From Mesonia ostreae (lineage in GTDB: Bacteria > Bacteroidota > Bacteroidia > Flavobacteriales > Flavobacteriaceae), in assembly GCF_031845265.1 (NCBI RefSeq), contig NZ_JAVRBG010000001.1, positions 62,001-126,000 of the forward strand: a DNA stretch of 64,000 bases, in the 5' to 3' direction. Position 1 is the first letter of the stretch, and each line of letters opens with the position of its first letter. The notes under the pieces are model-generated. The model saw only the letters and a program-made list of their open reading frames with translations. It did not search any database and was not told the DNA's origin. The position numbers and the translations under genes were made by a program. Below are positions 50,476 through 58,382 of the stretch, in pieces.

Positions 50476-51954
50476 CTAATTCCTAAATGCCCAAGATTTT
50501 ACCAACACAAAACCAAAGCCCATAAAAAGCATGAGATGAAAAAGCAGCAAACCAAAATCTTGGATTTTAAAGGCGCTATAAATAGCAAAACCAAAGTAAA
50601 GCAGGCATAGCACTTCTAAGATTTGCGCAAAAGAAAACTCTCTTTTCAAATATTTATTAGCTCTCCAAACTTCGTCTTTATTAGAAATATTAAATTTTGG
50701 AGTTCGTATAAAGTCCGATTTCTTTCCAAAATGTCCTTCCATCACTGCTATGGAATTGTGTACCGATAATCCTAAAGCTACCGAGAAAAATGCCAGAAAT
50801 AAACCTATAAATCTAAAGAAGTTTTTAAAACCGCCTCCATGAATTTTGCTATAGGTAAGCCAATAACAAATCAAAAAGATAAAAGTGCTTAGACCAAAAA
50901 ATGCAATTCCGTAGAAAATAAAATTCCAGTCGGGATGACTGGCTTTAATATATAAAATAGGAACACTTAAAATGGCGATGACCAACACTAACAAGAACAT
51001 ACTGCTGTTAAGCAAGTGAAAAAAACTATGGTATTTGGTTTTCCACGAAACGCTAGAATCTTTCGCCAGTATAAAAAACAGCTTCTGAAAATTCTCTGCC
51101 GCGCCTTTATTCCATCGAAATTGTTGAGATTTTGCCGCACTAATCGCCACTGGTAATTCTGCCGGGGTTTCAACTTCTTCCAAATATTTAAATTTCCAGT
51201 TCTTTAGTTGTGCCCTATAGCTCAAATCTAAATCTTCGGTTAAAGTGTCGCCTTCCCAATTGCCCGCATCTAGAATACATTCTTTTCGCCAAACCCCCGC
51301 AGTACCGTTAAAATTAATGAAGTGGTTGCCAAAATTTCTGCCTACTTGTTCTAAAATAAAATGAAAATCTAGCGCAAAGGCTTGAATTTTGGTAAGAATA
51401 GAATAATTTCTATTGATATGACCCCAACGGGTTTGTACCACACCAATTTGAGGATCTTTAAAAAACGGAATGGTTTTATGTAACCAATCTTCATTCGGCA
51501 TAAAATCGGCGTCAAATATGGCTATAAATTCTCCTTTTGCCGTTTTTAAACCTTCTTTTAAAGCTCCCGCCTTAAACCCTGAACGCTTGGTGCGCGTAAT
51601 GTGTTTAATATCTAAACCCTGCTTTTTCAAGCCCTGTATTAATTCTTCCGTTTGCTGTAAAGACTCATCGGTAGAGTCATCTAGGACTTGTATTTCTAAT
51701 TTTTCTCTGGGATAGTTAATTTTAGCAATATTTTTTAATAAACGTTGCAGCACATACATTTCGTTATAAAGAGGCAATTGAATGGTAACTAGAGGGATTT
51801 CCTCAGGATTAGAAAAATTAAACTGTAAAGCTTCCGCAGAAAATTTTTTAGATTTTAAATAGTTAAAATAGAGCCCTAGTTGCGCAATGGCGTATAGGAA
51901 GACTAGCAGCAAACACCCACTATATATGCTGATAAGAAGTATTTCTATAATCAT
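50476..51954 (-). CDS. Processive family 2 glycosyltransferase, cellulose synthase-like
   Basis: A 492-aa membrane enzyme. The catalytic domain contains VTIQLPLYNE, VLDDSTDES (DxD-type region), FIAIFDADFMPNEDWL, the TED motif in GDTLTEDLDLSYRA and QQFRWNKGAAEN, the QxxRW motif of processive GT2s. An N-terminal helix and 3-4 C-terminal helices (after residue 305) place it in the inner membrane. It would extend or build a polysaccharide or glycolipid head group. The next gene overlaps by 4 bp. Confidence 0.88.
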   Translation of the reverse strand: MIIEILLISIYSGCLLLVFLYAIAQLGLYFNYLKSKKFSAEALQFNFSNPEEIPLVTIQLPLYNEMYVLQRLLKNIAKINYPREKLEIQVLDDSTDESLQQTEELIQGLKKQGLDIKHITRTKRSGFKAGALKEGLKTAKGEFIAIFDADFMPNEDWLHKTIPFFKDPQIGVVQTRWGHINRNYSILTKIQAFALDFHFILEQVGRNFGNHFINFNGTAGVWRKECILDAGNWEGDTLTEDLDLSYRAQLKNWKFKYLEEVETPAELPVAISAAKSQQFRWNKGAAENFQKLFFILAKDSSVSWKTKYHSFFHLLNSSMFLLVLVIAILSVPILYIKASHPDWNFIFYGIAFFGLSTFIFLICYWLTYSKIHGGGFKNFFRFIGLFLAFFSVALGLSVHNSIAVMEGHFGKKSDFIRTPKFNISNKDEVWRANKYLKREFSFAQILEVLCLLYFGFAIYSAFKIQDFGLLLFHLMLFMGFGFVLVKSWAFRN

Positions 51955-52646
51955 CTTTTAAAACCATATTTAAAAATCCAGGTCAAGATTTTTATTCCAG
52001 CAACAACTGCTCCTTTTAAAGTTCCTGAAACTTTGGAAACTCCTATTCTATTTCTATATTTTACAGGAATTTCTTCATAGGTGTACTTCTTTTTCAACGC
52101 TTTTAATTGCATTTCTACCGTCCACCCATAGGTTTTATCTTCCATACCTAAAGCCAATAATTTTTGATATTTGATCGCTCTAAATGGCCCTAAATCTGTA
52201 AATCTAGAATTAAACATAACTTTCATTAAAAAAGTGGCTAAACCATTTCCAAAAATCTGCGGGAAGGTCATCGAACCTGGTTCTCGTAGTCGCTTTACCC
52301 TCGCCCCGATTACAAAGTCTATGTTCCTTTTAATAATGGGTTCTACCAACTGAGTTAGTTGCTCGGGATAGTCGCTGTAATCTCCGTCTAAAAAAACAAT
52401 AATTTCTGGTGGCGTTTCTTGCTGGGCGATATAATCCATTCCCTTAAGGCAAGCGTAACCGTAGCCTTTTCTAGCTTCCTTTAAAACGCTAGCACCCGCT
52501 TTTGCCGTATTTCTTTCGGTGTTATCGCTAGAGTTATTGCTAACCACAATTACCTCTTCTACACAATCAGGAATATCTTTAATTACTAAACCTATAGATT
52601 CTTCCTCGTTAAAAGCAGGAATAATCACTTTAATTCTTGGGGTCAT
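51951..52646 (-). CDS. Dolichol-phosphate mannosyltransferase-like family 2 glycosyltransferase
   Basis: A 231-aa GT2 enzyme of the DPM1/polyprenyl-phosphate mannose synthase type. It has KVIIPAFNEEESIG, VVSNNSSDNTERNTAKAGA, IIVFLDGDYSDYPEQL (DxD) and GARVKRLREPGSMTFPQIFGN. It probably loads mannose or glucose from a nucleotide donor onto a polyprenyl phosphate, which the GT87-like enzyme at the end of the cluster could use. It begins directly after the polyferredoxin stop and overlaps the next GT2 by 4 bp. Confidence 0.88.
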   Translation of the reverse strand: MTPRIKVIIPAFNEEESIGLVIKDIPDCVEEVIVVSNNSSDNTERNTAKAGASVLKEARKGYGYACLKGMDYIAQQETPPEIIVFLDGDYSDYPEQLTQLVEPIIKRNIDFVIGARVKRLREPGSMTFPQIFGNGLATFLMKVMFNSRFTDLGPFRAIKYQKLLALGMEDKTYGWTVEMQLKALKKKYTYEEIPVKYRNRIGVSKVSGTLKGAVVAGIKILTWIFKYGFKR

Positions 52647-54236
52647 TTACTTTTGATTCACGTAGTTCATCAAATCTACATCGTTGCCCAAAAGTACGTC
52701 TTTAGGATTTATTCTTTCGTCAAGGGAATCGTTTTCTAATTTTAAAACTCCGCGCGGACAAACCTCAGCACAAATTCCACAACCTACACAAGATGAACGC
52801 ACAATATTAGCTCCTTTTTGAGCGTAAGCACGCACATCAATTCCCATTTCGCAATAGGTAGAACAGTTTCCACAAGAGATACACTGTCCGCCATTTACCG
52901 TAATTCTAAATTTTGAAAATAAACGTTGCTGAAATCCTAAAATCGCTGCCATAGGGCATCCAAAACGACACCAAACTCGGTTCCCGAAAATGGGATAAAA
53001 ACCAGTTCCTATCACGCCACTAAAAATACTTCCGATAAGAAAACCATAAGAAGACCTAAGTGTTTCTGCCTGAAATAAAAATAAATTATTGCCACTAAAA
53101 AAATGAATCCCTATCAAACTAGTAATAATCACCATATAACCTATGGCTGCATATTGTGCATCTTTCTCTAACTCTTTACGCTTAAAAATCATCGTCCAAG
53201 CAAATACCAGACTTAACAAACCACCTACTAACAATAAGAAAGTGTCTTTGGTAAGCCAATATTTTTGAGAATCATAACCTAAATAAGTGTAAACTACAGC
53301 CGTAGTCATCAATACCACAAACACCACCACACTATGCACCACCCAGCGTTCTACCTTCCAAGCAAAGGTACTTTTATCACTTAAATGTCTAAATGAATCT
53401 CCAGCAGTTTCGGCTAGGCCGCCACAACCGCAAACCCAAGAGCAATACCAGCGTTTTCCATATTTATAGGTTAAAATAGGCGTTATAATAAGTATGGAAG
53501 CGATTCCAAAAATGAGCAAAGCAACTCCTACCGTTCCTGCACTTATAAAATCATCTACGCGGTACTGTTCGAAATTATAATAGTTAAGCGGCCAAATATT
53601 TTTTAGGTCATAATAAGGAAGCGAAAAACCTTTTCCGTTAAGGCGTGCCATAAATTCTGGAATCAAAAAAGCAAATGCGGTTTGAAAAAACATTACCGAG
53701 ATGGTTCTTAATTTCTCATAGCGGCTGTGTCTATATTTCCATAGAAATTTAATTCCGAAGGAAAGAATAGCTAGCGTGTACAAAACGCCGTAAACAAACC
53801 ATTGGCTGGCAGGATTACCGCTTAAAGCTTTACTAAAAGGATCAAAAAGAGCGATTAGACCTACATTGGCGGCATCTTCTCGCAAGCCGATTAAAGCTGG
53901 AAAGAAATACAAAATCACGTAGAATCCTGTAAGCACTACACCAAAAACCCAAGCCCAAAGACCTCTACTTGAAATGGATTTAAACCAAACGCCATCATTT
54001 TTAATTCCAGCCGATTTATTTTTATACGCTGCTGCGGAAAATAAAATGACTCCGCCTCCTATTCCGCTTAAAGCGAGACTCAGCCACAAGCTTTTTTGAG
54101 GCAATTGCACCTGAAATGCTGCAAGAACCAAGATGAGCAATCCTAACATTCCCAAACTCACTGCTATTTTTTGCAAAGAAGAAAGTGCTTTGGGTGGCTG
54201 CCCGCCTAACGCCATTGATTTTTGAGATTGATACAT
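52647..54236 (-). CDS. Membrane polyferredoxin (NapH/NosR/PceC-like 4Fe-4S protein)
   Basis: A 529-aa inner-membrane iron-sulfur protein. It has about 8 hydrophobic helices, a CSWVCGCGGLAETAGD motif mid-way (residues about 270-285, the CxxxCxC pattern of this family), CRFGCPMAAILG further on, then two classical ferredoxin clusters near the C-terminus: CISCGNCSTYCEMG and CVGCGICAEVCPRG. Such proteins carry electrons from the quinone or NAD(P)H side to a periplasmic or membrane reductase. It lies 6 bp from the FAD oxidoreductase gene and touches the GT2 gene, so it works with both. Confidence 0.88.
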   Translation of the reverse strand: MYQSQKSMALGGQPPKALSSLQKIAVSLGMLGLLILVLAAFQVQLPQKSLWLSLALSGIGGGVILFSAAAYKNKSAGIKNDGVWFKSISSRGLWAWVFGVVLTGFYVILYFFPALIGLREDAANVGLIALFDPFSKALSGNPASQWFVYGVLYTLAILSFGIKFLWKYRHSRYEKLRTISVMFFQTAFAFLIPEFMARLNGKGFSLPYYDLKNIWPLNYYNFEQYRVDDFISAGTVGVALLIFGIASILIITPILTYKYGKRWYCSWVCGCGGLAETAGDSFRHLSDKSTFAWKVERWVVHSVVVFVVLMTTAVVYTYLGYDSQKYWLTKDTFLLLVGGLLSLVFAWTMIFKRKELEKDAQYAAIGYMVIITSLIGIHFFSGNNLFLFQAETLRSSYGFLIGSIFSGVIGTGFYPIFGNRVWCRFGCPMAAILGFQQRLFSKFRITVNGGQCISCGNCSTYCEMGIDVRAYAQKGANIVRSSCVGCGICAEVCPRGVLKLENDSLDERINPKDVLLGNDVDLMNYVNQK

Positions 54237-54242
54237 AAAACT

Positions 54243-55541
54243 TTAAGTTACTTTAGAATTAGAATAGGTTTCATTAAAAGAAGTTTGAATCTGATTTTCG
54301 TATTTTCTAGAAAATTCTTTATCAAAATTAGCAGTTTTTAAACGAGAGATTACTTCGCTTACTTTGATTTGTCGAGATAAAAATTGATCTATTACTTCGT
54401 GACGCATTCTTATTTCGAAGGTATTGATGCCCAGAAAAGTTTCATCTGCTTTAGCGAATTGAATATGAATGGCTTTTTCATGCTTAGGATCTTCCCAGTA
54501 GAAATCACCAATATCGTCTTCCGCGTAAGCGAGAACACTACCATAAGTTTGGTATTCTATATCAAAAAACTTAGCCGAATTGAACCAATTTCCTGGTTGG
54601 TAAGCCGTTGGATTATCACAAATGCTTTGCGCCAAGGTCTCCCCCATCATTCTACCCACATACCAAACCGCTTCTATACTTCTACGCTGTGAGCTTGGTT
54701 CTCTTAATTCGGCGCAATCGCCAATTGCGTAAACGTCTTTAATGTTGGTTTCTAAATATTTATTCACCAAAATCCCTCGATTGGTCTCTATTCCAGAATT
54801 TTTTAGAAATTTGATTTTGGGTTGAACACCCGTACAAATGCCTACAAAATCACATTTAATTTGTTTTCCTTCTTTCGTAAGAATTGAAGTAACTTGATTG
54901 TTTTTATCTTCTATAATTTTATCTAGTTCAGTTTCTTTTAGAATTTCGATTCCGTGTTTTTCAATGTGCCGCGAGATAAATTGAGCGTCTTGTTTTGGTA
55001 AGACATTACCCCAAAATCCAGATTCTCGAATTAACATCGTCACATCAATATTTCGGGTGTGGAGCATTTCAGCCAATTCTACTCCAATCAATCCGCCGCC
55101 AATGATGACCGCTTTATGAATATGTTTTGTGTTTTTTTCTAACAGCTCAAGGTCTTGTTTGTTGACCAATCCTTGAACTCCATTTAAATTTTCACCTTCC
55201 CATCCTCTAAAAGCCGTTTGAGAACCTGTGGCTAAAATAAGTTGGTCATAAGAAATCTCTTCTCCTGTTTGCGTAGTAAGTTTTTTATTCGAAACATCTA
55301 CATTTTCGACAAAAGCTTGTAACAATTGGATATTGTTTTTTTTCCAAAAATGATTCTCGTAGGGCTGCGTATGCTCAAACTTCATATGTCCCATATAAAT
55401 ATACATAAGAGCCGTTCTGGAAAAGAAATATTCGCTTTCTGCGGAAATGATTAAAATTTCTTTGTTAGAAAATTTACGAATGTGCCGTGCTGCGGTTACT
55501 CCAGCAATTCCATTTCCTATAATGACTACCTTTTGAAACAT
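54243..55541 (-). CDS. NAD(P)/FAD-dependent oxidoreductase (nitrite/rubredoxin reductase type)
   Basis: A 432-aa two-dinucleotide-binding flavoprotein. The FAD motif is VVIIGNGIAGVTAARHI (residues about 4-20), the ATG motif is LILATGSQ, the NAD(P)H motif is AVIIGGGLIGVELAEML (about 145-161), and the second FAD motif is VYAIGDCAEL. The C-terminal part resembles nitrite reductase (NirB) and NADH:rubredoxin reductases. It is probably the electron donor for the membrane polyferredoxin next to it. Confidence 0.88.
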   Translation of the reverse strand: MFQKVVIIGNGIAGVTAARHIRKFSNKEILIISAESEYFFSRTALMYIYMGHMKFEHTQPYENHFWKKNNIQLLQAFVENVDVSNKKLTTQTGEEISYDQLILATGSQTAFRGWEGENLNGVQGLVNKQDLELLEKNTKHIHKAVIIGGGLIGVELAEMLHTRNIDVTMLIRESGFWGNVLPKQDAQFISRHIEKHGIEILKETELDKIIEDKNNQVTSILTKEGKQIKCDFVGICTGVQPKIKFLKNSGIETNRGILVNKYLETNIKDVYAIGDCAELREPSSQRRSIEAVWYVGRMMGETLAQSICDNPTAYQPGNWFNSAKFFDIEYQTYGSVLAYAEDDIGDFYWEDPKHEKAIHIQFAKADETFLGINTFEIRMRHEVIDQFLSRQIKVSEVISRLKTANFDKEFSRKYENQIQTSFNETYSNSKVT

Positions 55542-55575
55542 GCAATGAATTTAAACTGGCGGTAAGATACAAATT

Positions 55576-56631
55576 TTAGGTGACAGCACCTTGACAACTA
55601 CTTCCTGCACCAGCAGTACAACCATAGCAATGTTGAGAAGTAATAATATTTCTATCATTTAAAACCTCTTCGTTATAATCTGAAATATGTTTCACTTTAC
55701 TTGCTACTTTTAAGCCTAACATCTGATTGAAATCGCAGTCATACAGCCATCCATCCCAACTGATAGAAATGGTACTTCTACACATCACATTCTCTACCGC
55801 TGCTGGATTGTACGCATCTACCAAATTGTACATATACTCCTCATAATTATCTGAAGCAATAAGGTAATCTAAAAACCGCGAAATAGGAAGGTTGGTGATT
55901 ACAAACAAACTATGAAAATGAATATTGAAATCTTCTAGCAGGGCTTTTTTAAAATCGCGTTCCATACTGGCTTGATCGCTGGGAAGAAAAGCTCCGCTTG
56001 GATTGTATACCAAATCTAAGCGCAAATCGCTATCTGGCATTCCAAAGCCACGCTCATTTAATTCTTGAAGGGCTTTTATGCTTTTATCAAAAACACCGAC
56101 TCCTCGCTGTTTATCGGTTTTTCCTCGGGTCCAATGCGGCATAGAAGAAACTACGTGTACATTGTATTTTTTGAAGAAATCTGGCAAATCGTGGTATTTT
56201 TTATTCGCTCTAATAATGGTAAGGTTAGAACGCACGATAAAATCTTTAATCCCAACTTTTGAAGCTTCTTCTACAAACCATCTAAATAGAGGATTCATCT
56301 CTGGCGCTCCTCCAGTTAAATCTAAGGTATGCGCTCCTGTAGTTTGAATAACTTCCAAACATTGCTGCATGGTCTTTTTGGTCATAATCTCTTTACGATC
56401 TGGCCCAGCATCTACGTGGCAATGCTCACAAACCTGATTGCACATATAACCCAAGTTAATTTGAAGTATTTCTAATTGCTTGGGCCGTAAGGGAAATTGA
56501 TATGTTTTGGAAACTTTATCCTTAAATGTTGATAATTCTCCGTTTTCAAAAATACCGCTAGACAAGATTTCCAATTGTCTATTTGCATCTGCTAGTTTGT
56601 TTTTTTGTTTTTTAAGAGACTTCATAGTCAT
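55576..56631 (-). CDS. arsS: Radical SAM protein of the ArsS (arsenosugar) type
   Basis: A 351-aa radical SAM enzyme. The iron-sulfur motif is CNQVCEHC (Cys64, Cys68, Cys71 by this start), followed by GAHTLDLTGGAPEMNPLFRW, with RSNLTI and the C-terminal cluster HCYGCTAGAGSSCQGAVT. This is the ArsS pattern, whose characterised relatives make 5'-deoxyadenosyl-arsenic compounds; selenoprotein versions exist, but here all key positions are Cys. No arsM is in the window. The alternative start at 56625 gives MKSLKKQK. It follows the AhpD-like gene by 44 bp. Confidence 0.88.
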   Translation of the reverse strand: MTMKSLKKQKNKLADANRQLEILSSGIFENGELSTFKDKVSKTYQFPLRPKQLEILQINLGYMCNQVCEHCHVDAGPDRKEIMTKKTMQQCLEVIQTTGAHTLDLTGGAPEMNPLFRWFVEEASKVGIKDFIVRSNLTIIRANKKYHDLPDFFKKYNVHVVSSMPHWTRGKTDKQRGVGVFDKSIKALQELNERGFGMPDSDLRLDLVYNPSGAFLPSDQASMERDFKKALLEDFNIHFHSLFVITNLPISRFLDYLIASDNYEEYMYNLVDAYNPAAVENVMCRSTISISWDGWLYDCDFNQMLGLKVASKVKHISDYNEEVLNDRNIITSQHCYGCTAGAGSSCQGAVT

Positions 56632-56675
56632 AAAAGAAAAATTTTAAATTAAAGAGTAGTTTAGTTTAAGGAGCC

Positions 56676-57011
56676 TTAGTGAGAGAGTTTATCATATTTT
56701 TTCATCATTTGCACACCGTGTACCAAAGTTGCTCCACTCTCTATTGCAGCTCCGGCGTGGACTGCTTCCATCATTTCTTCTTTTGTAATTCCGCGTTTTA
56801 AGCCATCTTGGGTGTAAGCGTCTATACAGTACGGACATTTAACCACGTGAGAAACCGCTAATGCAATGAGAGATTTTTCACGAGCGGTTAGCGCTCCTTC
56901 TTCAAAAACTTTTCCGTAGTAATCAAAAAATTTATCTCCTAATTCTTCACTCCAATCGGTGATTTTTCCAAATTTTCTTAAATCTGCGGGATCATAATAC
57001 GTTTTACTCAT
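56676..57011 (-). CDS. AhpD/carboxymuconolactone decarboxylase-like protein (arsenosugar-associated)
   Basis: A 111-aa alkylhydroperoxidase-like protein with the redox motif HVVKCPYCIDAYTQDG (CPYC, about residues 59-62) and the helices EKSLIALAVSH and EAVHAGAAIESGATLVHG. AhpD-like proteins with this sequence travel with ArsS-type radical SAM enzymes. The CxxC could protect or reduce the arsenic or selenium intermediate; this is inference. It heads the cluster, so its promoter should lie at 57012-57100, where I see no TAnnTTTG box. Confidence 0.85.
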   Translation of the reverse strand: MSKTYYDPADLRKFGKITDWSEELGDKFFDYYGKVFEEGALTAREKSLIALAVSHVVKCPYCIDAYTQDGLKRGITKEEMMEAVHAGAAIESGATLVHGVQMMKKYDKLSH

Positions 57012-57128
57012 GAGAATGATTTTTACTTAGTTATATAATGTAGTATTTAAATTTACGATAAAGAGAACAAAATGGATTGCTCTATCCTAAGGTTAATCAA
57101 TGTACTTTAACCTAGAGAAGTTCATCTT

Positions 57129-58382
57129 TTAAAACTGATAATTTTTTCTATTGCTATCTAATTTTATAAAAATAAACAATAAGATAGTAAATCCCCATAA
57201 AGCAGAACCTCCATAGCTAAAAAATGGTAAAGGAATTCCTACGGTTGGAAAAATACCTATAACCATTCCTATATTTACGAAGAAATGTATGAATAAAATA
57301 CCAGCAACACTGTAGCCATATATTCTACTGAAGTGAGATTTTTGTCGCTCGGCTAAAAAGAGAATCCGTAAAAGCAGAAAAACAAATAATATCATCACGA
57401 TACTACTTCCCAAAAAGCCCCACTCTTCTCCTACGGTACTAAAAATATAATCTGTGTGCTGCTCTGGCACAAAGTTTCCTTTAGTTTGGGTTCCTTGCGT
57501 CCAGCCTTTTCCTGTCCACCCTCCACTACCAATCGCAATTTCACTTTGACGCGTGTTGTAACCTATCCCACGACTATCTACTTCTTTTCCTAAAACTAGA
57601 TTAAAACGATCGCGATGATGCTGTTTAAAAACATTTTCAAAAATATAGGTAACAGAAAAAGCAAAACCTATAGATAATAATGTGACTAGAATATAGCGTA
57701 GGTAATGCTTCTTTTTTTTCTTCCGATTAATAAATAACATTAATAAAGCCATTAGAATTACTCCTACGGAAACCCAAATACTTCCGAAGAGAAGGGTGAA
57801 AACAAAAAGAGTTCCAAACGAAAGAAATACTAACAAATAACCAGCGGAGATACCTTCGCGATACAGAGGAAAAAAGAAAGCGGCATAAACGATTGCACTT
57901 CCTGGGTCTGGTTGCAGCAATATTAAAATTACTGGTAGAAGAAGAATACCAAAAGCAGTTATTTGGTGTTTAAAGGTTTTGATGTTGGTTTGAATATCAC
58001 TTAAGTATTTCGCTAAGGCTAAGGCGGCTGCGATTTTAGCAAATTCTGTAGGTTGAATACTAAAACTCCCAAAAGTATACCAAGATGTTGAGCCCGAGAT
58101 CGTACGACCAAATACAAAAAGTCCCAGTAAAGAAAGCAAAGCAAGCAGATATATTACGCTAGAAAAGCGCTCATAAAATTTAGCTTCTACAGAAAGAATA
58201 AAAACTATGAGTATAAGACTTAACCCAATAAATAAAGCTTGTCTTCCATAGGTTTGACTCATATCTAAAAACCCTGTGGCAGCATCGTTTATCGAAGCTG
58301 AATAAATATTCATCCACCCAAACCCCACTAGAATTATAAAAAGAAATACGGTGATCCAATCTATTTCGGTAGATTTCCCCAT
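57129..58382 (-). CDS. rodA: Rod shape-determining protein RodA (SEDS glycosyltransferase)
   Basis: A 417-aa SEDS-family peptidoglycan polymerase with about 10 membrane helices. The family marker regions GWTGKGWTQGTQTKGNFVPEQ, HTDYIFSTVGEEWG and FFSYGGSALWG are clear, as is LQPDPGSAIVYAAFFFP. It polymerises glycan strands with PBP2. It is the last gene of the mre operon and starts directly after the mrdA stop. Confidence 0.95.
   Translation of the reverse strand: MGKSTEIDWITVFLFIILVGFGWMNIYSASINDAATGFLDMSQTYGRQALFIGLSLILIVFILSVEAKFYERFSSVIYLLALLSLLGLFVFGRTISGSTSWYTFGSFSIQPTEFAKIAAALALAKYLSDIQTNIKTFKHQITAFGILLLPVILILLQPDPGSAIVYAAFFFPLYREGISAGYLLVFLSFGTLFVFTLLFGSIWVSVGVILMALLMLFINRKKKKKHYLRYILVTLLSIGFAFSVTYIFENVFKQHHRDRFNLVLGKEVDSRGIGYNTRQSEIAIGSGGWTGKGWTQGTQTKGNFVPEQHTDYIFSTVGEEWGFLGSSIVMILFVFLLLRILFLAERQKSHFSRIYGYSVAGILFIHFFVNIGMVIGIFPTVGIPLPFFSYGGSALWGFTILLFIFIKLDSNRKNYQF

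Noticed and set aside
55576..56631. Selenocysteine in the ArsS-type protein
   Set aside because: All expected positions are Cys codons, and no in-frame TGA is found in the conserved C-terminal motif.
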